Shown piece by piece: positions 40,501 to 55,497 of a stretch of DNA of 64,000 nt. The stretch's first letter is position 1. Each line of letters begins with the position of its first letter. The stretch covers positions 1,674,001 through 1,738,000 of the forward strand of contig JAKNDB010000105.1 in assembly GCA_024305405.1 (NCBI GenBank), given 5' to 3'. Below the pieces are notes generated by a model that saw only the letters and a program-made list of their open reading frames with translations, had not been told where the DNA came from and did no database searches. The stretch is from Dirofilaria immitis (lineage: Eukaryota; Nematoda; Chromadorea; Rhabditida; Onchocercidae). A program made the translations under genes and the position numbers.

Positions 40501-41833
40501 AATAAAATACGACACTAGCGAATCTTTTAATCTATAACTAGAGCGATACTTTTAATCTATAATTAGAACGATACGAAATAATAGTTAATGTAATAGTATC
40601 TGATATTAAGCGTAGTGCATGTTTTTAATTAAGAGAATGTAACTATCTAAAATTAGAATAAATGAAGAAAAGAGGACTAATTCATAAAGTTGCATAAATT
40701 TTAGAAACCTGAAGTAAGTAAAATAACAGTTCAAAATTCAGATAAACATGTGATCTAAGAGATTATTAGCAAATTATTCAAGGGGAAAGGAAAGAATGCT
40801 TCAGTAATGACTCTTTTATATTGGTTAACATATGAAATTCCAAAAATTTTTGTCGAATTAGAAAAGCTTTTAAAATCTAATAATCATATATCGAACTCCG
40901 TCAAGGCATCGGAAAAATCGATTAAAAAGTGGAAAAGACGAAAAAATGAAACAAAAAGTAACTTCAATCGTGAAATTTCAACTCAAATATCAAAATCTAA
41001 ATAACGGCATAATTAAAGCTTACTGAAGCTTTAGTAGTTATAAAGAAAAAACAATGTGCATTTATGAAAAAAGAACATGAAAAGACGAAGTTCATGTTTT
41101 AAAAATGATACCTACTATATTATTCTGTTCAAAAAAGATTTGTCATTCGAATTAATAGTAACAATAATAGTGATAATGATAAGAACTGCAAAAGGAATCT
41201 AAGAAAGTAGTGTCATAATTAGCATGAATGGGCAGACAGTGTAGCGTAGGAAGACTGTATAATAGATAAGTCGAATAAAAAGATATGCAAAATACTTCTT
41301 TTGGGAAAGTAAATAAAAGCAAAGTAGTTCTAAGGAATTTAGAAACGAAATATAGTGAGTTCAAGTTTACAACAACCAGAAAAATTTGCTCTATGTTGGA
41401 ACAATTACAGCAGTTTGCTTAGTTAGGGATGAGTATCCAAGTTCAACAGTATTACGAATCTCACAAAACAAAGATCTCTGAATCATAATTTCAAATGCTA
41501 GAGTAAATAATTTTAGGAAAACTAACAGTAAATAATTTAGCAATTTGTATGACCAAGAACCACTATTACTAATCAACGTAATACTTACTGCTTGATTATG
41601 CTAATTATTACGAGAAATAATATATTGATAGCAATAAGATTACAACCAATTATCACTATGATTATAAATATTATTTATAATATATTATATCTTGATACTT
41701 ATGTTTATTGTTTCACCAGTAAAGCAAATGCTTCTAATCTTCAAATGTTTTGAAACTTACTCATCGGTGTCATTTGTGGAATTTGAACGCCGTAAGCTGG
41801 AATCATACCAGGAAATCTTGGTGGAACAGCCAT
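31503..41833 (-). CDS. RBM25: RNA-binding protein 25 (RRM + RE/RS-rich + PWI)
   Basis: U1 snRNP-associated splicing regulator, nuclear. Seventeen exons: 41761-41833, 39397-39488, 39199-39285, 38730-38885, 38264-38455, 38058-38107, 37883-37927, 34304-34422, 33895-34026, 33768-33825, 33397-33590, 32938-33108, 32658-32856, 32233-32459, 32002-32142, 31782-31909, 31503-31600; about 721 aa (human 843). Order: Pro/Met-rich start (MAVPPRFPGMIPAYG), RRM with VFVGNI and QAFGFCEF, RS/RE-rich centre, EFLEDYDD-like block HFLEDYDDERMD, acidic stretch, then C-terminal PWI domain with EEEASLVDFVCEKV and VKMWRLLIYESEAK. Four -1 frame breaks: 38391-38398, 32999-33011, 31802-31806 and 31527-31532. Correcting the last gives the family-type tail KKLGLSRKP. 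The acceptor before 38885 (TTGGAG) is weak, but the resulting protein length is exact. Confidence 0.95.
35999..36017. repeat. A19 homopolymer in an RBM25 intron
   Basis: Nineteen consecutive A in the 3.5-kb intron 34423-37882. That intron contains only AT-rich open frames and no convincing nested gene. Confidence 0.9.
40525..40574. repeat. 25-bp imperfect tandem duplication
   Basis: Two adjacent 25-base copies (TTTTAATCTATAAC/TTAGAGC/AACGATAC type) with two differences, inside the first RBM25 intron (39489-41760). The rest of that intron shows no gene. The 65-codon ORF at 40807-41004 is Lys/Ser-rich and unsupported. Confidence 0.85.
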
Positions 41834-42291
41834 CGTAGTAATAAACAGCACAAATCTTGAAAAAAAAACTTTTAAACCTGCAAGTCCTAAGATTTTTTGA
41901 TTTTTTGATTATTTATTCATTACTTGATAAGGGAAGGTTGAATAGACAGTGAAAAAAAAAGCCATTACAAGAGAAATCCTTCGCTAAGAGTCGAAGCCCA
42001 CCTTACGCAACCGCCGTTTAAAAAGACACAATATGTGCTAGTAAACGTACCAAGCGTAATGAGATTTACGCATTCGCTGTAGCATTGTTCTGAAATGCAA
42101 TTCTGAAATGCAACGGCGGCAATGTGCAATAAGCTGCTAGAACTCGTCTCTGATAATCAACTAGGGTTTTTGATTGTGGTAGGTGTCGCTTCTTTTGGGT
42201 TTCAGTGCATCAGAAAATGCTTTTATGTAAAATAATCATAACCAGTATGTTCAAAGATAAGTAGTATTTAAATTTCAGCTCTACTATACTC
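41834..42291. promoter_or_regulatory. divergent promoter region RBM25/KRR1
   Basis: 458 bases separate the start codons of two divergent RNA-processing genes. It contains a perfect tandem pair of TTCTGAAATGCAA at 42088-42113, followed at once by a GC-richer CGGCGGC motif. That is unusual in this AT-rich setting and is a candidate shared regulatory element. Function is inferred from position only. Confidence 0.5.
42271..42278 (+). promoter_or_regulatory. probable spliced-leader acceptor of KRR1
   Basis: AATTTCAG ends at 42278, 13 bases before the KRR1 ATG, with no upstream coding exon. It fits the nematode TTTCAG acceptor consensus. Confidence 0.55.
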
Positions 42292-44676
<2,385 letters not shown>

Positions 44677-44728
44677 TGACTTTTTATTGATGAATTTGTT
44701 TATTGTACTAGGGATTTTGATTTATTGA

Positions 44729-46049
44729 AGCATATCTGTATTTCATTTAATAGTAACAACTGTGATGCTTTTTGAAGCATAAATCACATTTTTGCTTTAA
44801 TTTAGAAAAAAGCAGTTGTTAACGTTTTGTATGTTGTCATGTGCAGCTTGATGGCTTATTCAGATATTCTTGCTTCTTGATATAATAGCTTTTGGCTTGA
44901 GATATTTAATATGCTTCTAATGCCTTTTTATCTTTGATCTAAATATAAAAGGAATAATGTCAACACTGTTTGCATGTCCAAATATTCGAGATGTATCAGA
45001 AATGTGGATTACTGAAATTAGAAAATGTGTGTGTGTATGTGTGTGTAAATATTGGGTCTTATTTTAGAGGATAATCGCATGACAGTTTCCCATTGATCTT
45101 CTTTTTCAGTTTATTTCATTTTTATTTTCAGAAATTAATTTTAACTTCAATTTCGAGTATTTCTATTTCCCCTTTTCCTAATATTTCTAGCTTATTTTGC
45201 TTTGGAGGAATTGTTGTGCCATTATTAAGGATTTATGTATCCAATTTCTTAAAATTTTGAACATGTCAAAATTTATCACATTTTCTGATTTTCAGTTGTG
45301 GGTCATCAGGATGATCTCCATTAATGAAGAATTATATCATAAATGACAACACATTCGAAGAATATTCTTTAAATCAGAATTGCATAACATTGTTTACTCA
45401 GTCTGAATTGATCTCAGCGCTAAATCGTTTAATTCAGTGACATAAATTGAGATTTTTGGGCTGTTAATTGGAAAAATGGATATGAAATGACGGTCTAGGC
45501 ATAAAGGTCTTTCATTTCTAAGTTTTACTATCTGACATCGAATCAATGGACAAGAACGACTTCTATCGGCGAATGATTTCTCTCCCTCTTCTCTTCCTTT
45601 CTCTCTCCCTCTCCTTTTCTCTCTCTCTCTCTTTGTTCGTTTTTAATACACTGCACCTTCGCATTCATTGTTGCAGTTCAAGGCATCTTCCTGAAATATA
45701 GCAGGCAATTAACGTGAGTTATCGTCCTACACCTAGCTATCGTTGCATCATATTGCTCAGAGATTCTATTCACAAGCAAAACATTAGTGAGCGATACGCG
45801 GTGAGGTTGCATTTTATACTGCAGTCATTTACAGGTTAAGTTTTATGTAACGTATAATTTAAGTTTCTTTAAAATAATTGTGCACAGAGACGCTTCTCCA
45901 GAGAAAATTGTTCGATTCGTACGTTAGAACGATATATATTTTTGGAAAGATATATATTGTTGAAAGGATCATTATTTTCTTTCTTTAATTTCATAAGTAT
46001 CAATGTGCCTTGATCAGGTTAGGTAAACGAGTAGAAATAAAATTCGATT
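44729..46049. other. intergenic with simple repeats
   Basis: The 3' region of KRR1. It holds a (GT)n tract at 45026-45046 and a CT-rich tract at about 45579-45634, followed by splice-like signals that may be untranslated leader exons of the next gene. No coding exon is recognised. Confidence 0.5.
45579..45634 (+). repeat. (CT)n-rich polypyrimidine tract
   Basis: About 55 bases of almost pure C and T, dominated by CTCTCT, roughly 420 bases upstream of the start codon of the small gene at 46050. Such tracts can act as promoter elements or splice enhancers; that role is inference. Confidence 0.85.
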
Positions 46050-48933
46050 ATGTACAGTTCAGGCGGATGCATTGGTGTTTAACGAGTTATTTTATATTCT
46101 AAAATTTAATTAACAGCATAATTATTCAAAAAGACTCGATAACTTCAGATAATTGTGCAGAATTTGAATTACCTTCAAGCAACACTCGAACAGATGATGA
46201 AGAAAATTTGATGCTCTTAGGTAAAAGAATATACATAATTTAGCTAAGTCGATTAATATTACTCAAAGCTGTGTCAAAGACTTGATGGAATTGAATTTGT
46301 TGCTAAATTATTGTTCTGTGAATTCTTCATGCAAAAATTGTAATTGAAAAGCGTTCATATAGCTCTTTATGTTTCAAAGGTTTTAATGGCAGACCATCTA
46401 CTCTCAAATATTTGAAAACAAAATAAATATGATGTTTTCCAGTACATCAACTTTAATGGTTCAATTTTAAAAGCGAAAGGCTCCAAGCTTATGAATTTTA
46501 AAACTGACAAATGTCAGTATCTAATACTGAGAAATCTGCTTTTCCCATTTTATAGCCTAATTTGAATAGGCCACAAAATTCAAAGTTTTCGTCGGAATGC
46601 CGAACGAATGCTTCATGATCTTTCCTCATTATTCAATTTTATTCTCAATTTAAATATTGCTTCCTTTTTTTTTGGGAAATATTGCTTTAAAAAGGGTTTT
46701 GAAAAGATTTAGGAATTAGTTGTTCTAAAAATATATTTTTGTGCGGTTTCCAATAATTGATTCCTATGAAGTTTAAGTGTTTCGAGAGAGAATCTAGGAA
46801 ATGTTAAGTCATATCATGGATATATATATATATATATATAAGAGTTCATTCAACTTTTATTATGTTTTAATTAAGTAACACATCTTTTGGATCTAGGCAT
46901 TTCATAAAAATTTCAGATAAACAGGTGGAAATAAAATTTTACTGCTGATAGAGGATCAAGCGGATCCCATTAGTATCAAGGGGCATAAACACCGAGAAGT
47001 TAAAAGTTAATTTATTTTTCCTCACGATTCCGGAAATACTAATTTACAAATCGATATAGTAACCAGTTTCTGAGCTGATATTATGTTGGACCATCGTAAT
47101 TTTTGTTAACCTTTTCAGAAAAGTGCTAGCAAAATTTGTAACATTGTTATGCAGTTTTATCAGCTTTATCGAAGTTTTCACACATTTAATTATTTAGGTC
47201 AAAACTTAGAAAGCTCGAATTTTGATGATGCTTTATAATCGCCTACAGATTGTGTTTTCTAAGAGAATGGCATTTTAAATAAGATATTTTAAGACCAAAC
47301 TAGAATTAATACTTTAAAATCAAAGCAATTCCTATGCAAGATCAGCTTTGTATCTCTCTCAATAAATTTGATTTTTTAAATACTTTTACGTTTTTCGAAG
47401 ATATGTTAAAATTGTTAATAGTTTCGTATAATATTATTTCCACTTGTAATTGAAGTCTGTTCTAAAACGTAGGATAAGAGATTGAAAGACGATAAGGAAG
47501 CAATAGGATTCATGAAATTGGTAGACGAAAACGGATTCGAAATTCTCATAATTGAAGTTGAGAATAAAATGATACTGGAGCTTGAAAAATTATTTAAAAA
47601 CTTCAGTAACTCTTTCACAATAAAGACATATTTCGCTGTAGAGTAGATTTTCTGGAAATATCTAAATCTCGCTAAAGCCGATAAATTGTAATTCCGGAAC
47701 CAGTCAGTTCTTACTTTAAAAAATATTTTCATTAATCAGTGATATTAATCTCACAAATTCCAAGAGAATATTCTTCGAGAAATGCGGGACGAAAGAAAGA
47801 GAAAAAGTAATTTTTTACTTTTATAGAAGCGCAATTTTGAAGCATTTTTGATAATCTGAAATTATGTAAAAGAGCAATAATTTCAGATTTTTATCAACCT
47901 TTGCGAAGAAACCACTCGCAAGGAAAAGGAAGTAACAGGTATTCTGATTTATCTCAATGAATACAATAGTCCCATTTTATACAAATTTATTGTTTTAACT
48001 TTGGGTTGAAATTGTTATAACATTTTTGCGAACAGTCACATTTCAATGATAAAAATATTGGCTAACGATAAAGAATGAGATGATGATCGCAAATCAGAGA
48101 CGAAGCAAAATTTTTCCCTATCAATGAATGACAAGACATCTTAAAGTTAATTGTAAATATGAAAAATAAAGATTAAGCGCGAACCTTTTTTTTCTTTTGC
48201 AAGATTAAGCGCAAAGCGATTTAAAGTAATGAGCCATAATTTGCTGCTTCGGCATATAACATTATGTGTGGATGATAGAAATTTCAGATTCTGTTCAATT
48301 TTATATTAACTCGTTTGAATTTTCAAAAATCCTTTTGCCCATATCTTGCATTTACCTTATTTATTTGCTATACTTTTTAGCCACTCTAATCTGTCCACAT
48401 AAATTTTCCTATATGCCAACAATTATTACACCAACGATTACACAGAGATTACGTTCTTCATCTCTTAAATTTTTCTATATTATGATTTTTTTTTAAATGT
48501 TGATCTTATTTTATTCATTTCCACTTTTGTTCTGATAGATTTTATACTATTCCATTATTCGAACATTTCATTACATCACTAGAATATGCTTAACTTTCAG
48601 AATGATAGTTTAAATTGAAATGCTTCATGGATTCATTTGAATAAGATTTCTCTAAACAAATCATGAAATCAACAATTAGAATAGCTTATTTCTGCAAACA
48701 ATACGTAATTGCCGATTTAATTTAAAAAACTTTTAAATAATAACTTTACTTGAGATTTTTTTCAATCATGATCAATAATTTTGGCACTTGTTTATTTTTT
48801 CTTGCATTTTCATTTCAAACTAACGTATAGCACCATCAATCGAGTTCGGACATTGATCAATGATGATATGGAAAATATACTGTTCAAATTAATACAATTT
48901 CAAGCAGCAGTTTATTCAAAAAATAGTGTATAA
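46050..48933 (+). CDS. unrecognised 83-aa protein, four exons
   Basis: Exon chain with consistent phases: 46050-46074 (MYSSGGCI), 46149-46220, 47887-47938, 48831-48933. Together they are exactly 252 bases: 83 codons plus stop. Donors (GTGTTT, GTAAAA, GTATTC) and acceptors (ACTTCAG, ATTTCAG, GTATAG) are acceptable, and the first intron is 74 bp. The product is polar: an acidic block (TRTDDEENLMLLD), a basic patch (FYQPLRRNHSQGKGSN), then a probable amphipathic helix (INDDMENILFKLIQFQAAVY). No signal peptide or membrane segment. No family recognised. An alternative acceptor at 46116 extends exon 2 upstream with an open frame but needs a different first exon. Each exon is too short to stand alone, so the support is the phase-matched chain. 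No expression evidence is available. Confidence 0.45.
46820..46841. repeat. (AT)n microsatellite
   Basis: Twenty-two bases of alternating A/T inside the 1.7-kb second intron of the small gene candidate. Confidence 0.9.
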
Positions 48934-51900
48934 ATGGAAAATTAAATGTAAATTTTAGAGATGGTCGGGGAAATAAAGTTGACAAAAAATCAAATTAAAT
49001 AGCTCGCGAAAATGTGGAAATGCTAATGATTAAGAAGTACTGAAGAAACAGATGAATAAGCAAATGTTTTGTGAGATTCAAATAAGTTGGCGGAAAGTTT
49101 CATACATTGGCAAAAAGTTACAGATAATTAAATCAACAAGTGAGAAGAAACAATTTTATTTTACGAACTAAAAGTTGATGTATGGCACATTTGTAGAAAA
49201 CATAATTCATCGTAATTTGAATTTTTTTTCTTGAGTGTTTTACAGAGTTTCAATTGGGGTAAAGTTTTTAACTTTTATTAAGAGCGGTTAAGAATTACAA
49301 ATTTTTATAATTGGAGATGCGAGAGAAAAGAACAAATTGTTGTGAATCAAAGCATTTTTATGACCATACTGAGATGATAGACGATTTGCTTATTCAAAGT
49401 TCGTATTTTTTAATTCTGATTCCATTATTTTAATTTTATTAAGATCTCTAGAAATTTTTGACACAAAGTTTGAAGTAAATTTGATTCCAGTTCGTTTATA
49501 ATAGTTTCATCAAAATAGTTGTTGTAGTGAAATTTTGTACTATGTAGCTTATGACCAAAATTTGTTAAAATACTTTTTATGTCATCTGATATATTTGGTG
49601 GAAAAAATGACATATTTGAACTCTCTACTTTCAAAACAAATAGATTTTATAACGTGCGTCTAATTATTGTTTTGATTTGCTTATTAACTCTTATTGTTTT
49701 TCATTGCCTGAAATATTTTTATTTATAAAAGCAAAAAATGTATCCTTGAAGTCTCCGTTATTTGTTTACTTCAGTTTTCATACCTGTCATCCATTCACTA
49801 CCTTCCTTCTTATAATCAATATTGTTCATTCAAGCTATTCAATTCCATATTACAACACTTTCATTACTAAATGAGTAATCAAGTATGTAAACTTCCATAA
49901 TATCACTCTGATATATAAATTTAATAATGGCCATTTATTGGTTCTTTTGCTTATTGCCTAAAAAGGCATCAAAACGCTTCAAAATATTCCTAAATTTTGC
50001 AGAAAGGAATTTAAAAATTAATAAATACAAATGAAAAGTAAGAAAATAATGTTCGTTTGAAATCACTGACAGATTTCGTATTGGTATTAATGGTCAACAT
50101 GTTTTAAATGATTAGATCAATCTAAATGAAAACCGTTCGATGAACAAATGTCAAAGTTGGAACAAAAGTTTGTATTTACATTAATAATTGCTTTTAATTT
50201 TATTAATTATTAGGTTGGTAATTAATTTGTTAGTTAGCGCAGTAATTCAAGCCTTCTAATAATGAACAAGATTGTAATTAATGTACAATGAGAAAGTTTT
50301 CTCTTAATTTTTTTCCGTCATATAGATTGGATTAGTTGATTTTACATTAAAGGTTAAAGGACTACTCACTTTTTAAATTTAATATTTGCTTTTTGAATAT
50401 TAAGCTTAAGACATCCTTTTGATATTTTTATTTAATTTTTTTTCTGAATGACCTTGCATTTTAAGTGCTTACGCAATTATTTTGATACCATTTCATTTCA
50501 GAAATATTTGTTGCTTAAAATTTTATGAATAGAAAACTGAAATTGATCAGATAAAACAATAATAATTTTATTTTTTCTTGTTTTAAATGACGCAAATTTT
50601 CTTCTCAAATTACAATTTTTTCATGCTAGAAACTTATTAAGCACCTTGCATTTTTGAAACTTAATGAACAATTTATAAAATGGATGAGATGCTCTTTTCT
50701 TAATACACAGGTGTCATGTAACTTTACATTTAATTAGGCTAAATGCTCTGTTCCTATGTTTTCAGATCCAAGATTCTAATTTAAAATTATAAGACATCTA
50801 AAATTGGAAGATAAACAAAAATATAGCTCGCTGAAATTCAATGAATAGTTAAAAGGCCTCTTTAAAACTGACAAGTTTTTTATGTCGAAAGTATCAAGAA
50901 TTTATTGAAATGACGAAAAAGAAATTTTATATTGCCATATCTTTCTTCCCTTGTCAGAATAAGTTTCATGTGAGATTTATATTTTCCCGTACTAATTTTA
51001 GTGCTCGATTAAACTGGCGTGTATTCCTATCACCCAGATTTTCTTTTCTTTCACAAATGCTTATTTTTAATGCACTTATCTTCAGCTAAGTTTTTGAAGG
51101 TGCTAAACTAAATGCATAAAGCCGAGAGTATTTGCAAGATTTTGATAATTCTTTCTTTTTACCTTTTTTACTTCGTGCTTGAATTTATCAAATAGTTAAA
51201 ATAAATTTAATGAAAAATATTGAGAAGAAATCAAAAAATTCTATCTTCTGAACAATAGTTCTCTTTAAAAGGTGCAAAAATAACTGACAGACAGATCTTT
51301 ATTTTATTGATTTTATTCAGCTTGGTTTTTCTCTCAGAAGATCACTTCACAGGAATAAAATTTTCAGACTTTAAGATATTGTTTGAAATGAATAGAATTT
51401 GAAAAATAAATTTGAACTGACTAAACTATATTAAATATATGCATTTTTCTATCCTATGGATTGTTATTTTTGGAATACCAATTTTAACTATTGCTCAACC
51501 CACGTTTTCCTTATCATCGATCATTTCCAAGTTTTATAATTTCGAATAAACAGAGATAAGTAATAACTTCAATTGTTGTAATTATCACCATTATCACCAT
51601 TATCGCTTTTTCCATTAACATTTATTTGTCAATTATATAATTTTCATTATGAATGAGAACAAAACATGAATTATTTTCATAGAAAGAGAACAAACAAATA
51701 ATATATCAATGAATAAATCAATTTCGCGATTTATGGTTACTTTATTTAGAGCCTATCAAATTATTTGCATTGATTAAATAATGGAAAAATTGGATGATGA
51801 TATGGTCTGCTGCTAAATGAGCAAAATGCTCTCCGCCACTAATTTTTCAACTTTTATGTGTTGTTTCTCTGAAATGTCAGCAAGCAATGGAGACAAATGG

Positions 51901-53730
51901 ATTTGAACTTGTCGAGTATATATATAGATCTACTCACAATATATGCATTCAAATAGATCACTATCATTAAGTTATCATCATTTTCCTCTCTTTGTTTTGT
52001 TTTTAAAATAGAATTACAAAATTTTGCATAAAATTTAATATAACAATTGTAATTTTTTTTTTTGATTTTTAAAAATTTTTCGATTTTATTAATTTTATAA
52101 AATTCAATTAGGATAAAGAAAACATATTGTATTTTCATTAAAGAATATACATTTTTAAAGAAAAGAGAAAAAAGTCTGCTAATTGGAAAAGCTATCAAAA
52201 TTTCCAAAATAATTTTTTCTTTTGTTTGAATTGCAATATGTATATTTGATTCTTTTAGCGAGAATTTGTCATCATAATTGCCTGCATATCGATACATTTA
52301 CCCCAAGGCTGAGGTGCGTATTCTCATTAATTTCAATAATCTATCCATTTGTCGTGTTGTTTCAAAGTTAACAAATTCTTTGAGAACAAATGATTTATTG
52401 GACTTAGACTTTTGCTAATATATATATATGCACATGCTAGTACGAAGTGTATTATGTATAATAAGTGAAATATACTACAGTGGGATTATTATTCTCTCTG
52501 CTCCTTTATAAACATGGGTACATGAGAAAAGGGGTATTCGAATTTTTAGATTTATATGTAATAATAATATTTTTTAGGACCTGCAATATTTACTCATTCG
52601 AAATATATTTTTGTTCAAGATGTATTAGGATATGAACGAATATCAAGTAAAATAATTGGGAAAGAGAAAATATCTTGGACATCCGGCTTCTGAGAAATTG
52701 AAATTTTGTTTCGAAATATTAAGGATATCTGTTATCATATTTGTAGGTAATAATATTCGAATTCCTAGATTTGTAAGTAATAACAATGTTTTTTAGAATT
52801 CTGAAATTTGAATTCAAACATCTACTTGAAGTAGGAAAAACTGTTAATTCGTGCAGCAAGATTCAATCATGCCCGAAATTCTTCCTCTTTGTTCTTCTAA
52901 TAACTATAAATGAAATATCCTACAGTTTAACAAGCAATAATAAACAATTATCAAAAACATTTTAAATCACTTTTTAAGTTGTTCTATATGCATACCATTC
53001 ATAATTCATTTGAGATATTGGAAGGACGACTCACTTAAATAAGATTCAGATGAATATTAAGATGACTATTATAAGTTTTATAAAAATTAAGATACACTTC
53101 TTCACTTATATTATAAAAGCAAATTTCGTTGTCGCTATCAAAAATATCAACACATTAAGACTATTATGTTATTTAATAATTTAGTGTTTAGTGAGAAATT
53201 GCTTGAAATAAGTAAGTTTGATGAATAGACTTCTTCCATCCAATATAAGTGTTTAACTTTAAACCAAACAGTTGTCTATTTATATGAATGATAAAATTTC
53301 ATCGTCCTTTCGCTTCATATGTTACTACTCTTTTAGCTCTTCTTAATTACTGTAATCTTACTGTAATGAAATTATTCCTGAGGGAATCAAAATGTGTAAT
53401 ACTTTAAAATATATAGCAAAAAGCATTGAAATGTCAGCACATTTTTGATTATACTTTACAAAGTAATAATTTGGCAATATTAACATAATTTTACAAAAGG
53501 ACTACATTAAAATAAAATTTATGCGTGGTCATTAAGATCATTCGAAGAAAATGCTGATTCGATCCTAAATTGGCGATCAAAATTTATGCAAATTTTAGCA
53601 TTTATTTGATTAATGAAATATTCTAACTGATGCGATATTTGTTTATACACATGAATTTTCAAAAGAATGAATAAGCCTTTCTTTTTAGTTTATAGAACTG
53701 TGAAGTGAATCATCTGAAATTCAATATAGA
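48934..53730. other. gene-poor AT-rich stretch
   Basis: No supported gene on either strand. The longest ORF of the window (51854-52297, minus, 147 codons) is low-complexity Lys/Ile/Phe and unsupported. A 61-codon frame from Met 49616 (minus, ending 49425) has more balanced composition but no homology or partner exons. A diverged repeat copy lies at 52577-52740. Confidence 0.5.
52577..52740 (+). repeat. diverged dispersed repeat, copy A
   Basis: About 165 bases that align with 54229-54400 in the same orientation at roughly 75-80% identity with small gaps. Shared cores are TTTTTGTTCAAGAT, ATATGAACGA and AGAGAAAATATCTT. No terminal repeats were identified; probably an old mobile-element or duplication remnant. 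Confidence 0.7.
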
Positions 53731-55497
53731 ATGACGAGAATTTGTTTATTTGTAAGCACATTGCTTTTATCAGCACTTCTCATCTGGTAAGATATATTTT
53801 CTTAATAATTACAACAGATAGGTGATAAAGTGCTTAAATTTTTCAACTTCATATTTTTCACTTTTTTTTTAAATTTTTATAGATGTTTACTGTAAATATA
53901 TAGAATTTAAAAAATTCAAAATAATATGTTGAAAAACATGTCACGAAATCCACTTTTTTTTTGAGATTTGCTAAAATTATAATTCGCTTTTATTAATTTT
54001 TAAACTATCTCAGAACACTTTTCTTTAGCACTTTTTTTTAATAAAAATTCAAAACTAAAGCAATGTACCAATGGATCGTGCCGAACGAGTAGATAGGGAT
54101 CTGGGACAATTTACGTCGGCTATCAACGGTGCTCTGAGGCTACGTTATGGAAAACGATTTTATAACCCGGCTATATTCGTTCCATCACAGTTAGTTTAAT
54201 TTATCTCCCAACTCACAACATCGTTAGAAGATCTGCAGTATTTACGCACTGAAAATCTGTTTTTGTTCAAGATATATCAGATATGAACGAGTATCAGTAA
54301 AATGCTTGGGGAAGAGAAAATATCTTAAACATCCGGATTTCGAAAAACTGCGATTGCTTCGAAATTATGTTAGAATCCTAGAAATATTTAGAATATCTGT
54401 AATACATTGCGGAGTAACTATAGTGCACTGTTTGAGGCAAATTCCATATAATAAAACTGAAAGGATTTTCCTCAACTTTTGGTTTCATTAAATTAACTAA
54501 TTTACATGGAGACTCTTCTATTCCTATCACTGTTTAACATGCACTACATCTTTTCCGAGATGAGTTAGGATTTAAAATTTACAAGGGAACCTGGTGCTAC
54601 AATATTCCTAAGATAAAAGAAGTTTTGAAATAGCTGATATCAGTGTAGATCTACCGGTTTTCCAGAACAGTCCTTTTCAAGCTTCTGATTATTGTGTCTA
54701 ATTAAAATTAAAAATACTGAAAATTTTCTATTTATGCTTGGTCCACTGAACGCATTGAATACAGTAGTTCTAAAAAACTCAAGATAAACACTTTGCAAGT
54801 AATTTTGAACTGATTATAAGAATTTTTATTTCTTTCGTCTTTCTGATAGTGGGCTAGAATCAAATTCTTGAAATGGTAGGGATATGAATTTATCTTGATA
54901 AGTTTTCGCTAAATATGGGAAAGTTTTAGGAAGTTGGAAATAAATATCTTGGACCTTTCGATGATACAGTTGAAATACCAATGTAGGTATTTCCTTTAAA
55001 TTTTTATCTTACGAAATTAAAATTCGAAACTCGTTATGAATTGGAATTGCAATTTTGATTCATATATAGTTTATTAGGAAAGTCAGGTATAAAAGAATAT
55101 CTTCAAAGTTCATATTGAGTAATACATTTCCAGTTAAAAATTTGTATTAGTAACGAAAATGAACTAAACTAGCTGAGACTATTATATAAAATATCGTTAA
55201 TGCTTAAGTAATCGATATAATTCGTAATTTAAAATTCTAGTTTTCGAATGATTTCTTGAAAGAAATGATATTTATAGAGAAAAACAAGCGGTAATTGATG
55301 CATTGGTTAAAGCAATTAACGAAGCAGAACCACTTAGGTATGCTAACCATTTTGGTGAATTTAAATTACAAGAATTTTTTGTGGAAGATTTTTGTATATA
55401 TATATATATGTAAAATGAAAAATGAGATAAGTCTATAGAAGTACTGTAAACAATTTTCTATCGTAGTCATAAAAGAAATAATTTCAGATATGGTTGA
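53731..55497 (+). CDS. flp-34: NPY/NPF-like amidated neuropeptide precursor (FLP-34 type)
   Basis: Secreted neuropeptide precursor, 84 aa. Exons 53731-53786, 54061-54189, 55278-55337 and 55488-55497, all joined in phase 2 and without frame break. Residues 1-19 form a signal peptide (MTRICLFVSTLLLSALLIC). Peptide 1 ends LGQFTSAINGALRLRYG at residue 49, followed by the dibasic site KR. Peptide 2 is the C-terminus, AVIDALVKAINEAEPLRYG then stop, so Gly84 is the amide donor. Two long RY-amide peptides ending LRLRYG and PLRYG match the plan of C. elegans FLP-34, whose peptides end RLRYG and RLRFG. FLP-34 acts through an NPY-type receptor in olfactory learning. The last exon codes only part of one Arg codon plus Tyr-Gly-stop. 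The acceptor of exon 2 (ACTAAAG) is weak. The family call is strong; one-to-one orthology is inferred. Confidence 0.85.
54229..54400 (+). repeat. diverged dispersed repeat, copy B
   Basis: Partner of 52577-52740, lying inside the second intron of the flp-34-like gene just after exon 2. A short frame across it (GKRKYLKHP...) is partly shared with copy A (GKRKYLGHP), which may reflect an old coding origin. Neither copy is intact. Confidence 0.7.

Noticed and set aside
49425..49616. Minus-strand frame starting MSFFPPNISDDIKSIL
   Set aside because: Better composition than random frames, but a lone 63-codon frame with no homology or splice partners. Too weak to annotate.
51854..52297. Longest single ORF (147 codons, minus strand)
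   Set aside because: Composition is dominated by Lys, Ile, Phe, Asn and Leu, as expected of chance frames in AT-rich DNA. No domain, splice context or homology.
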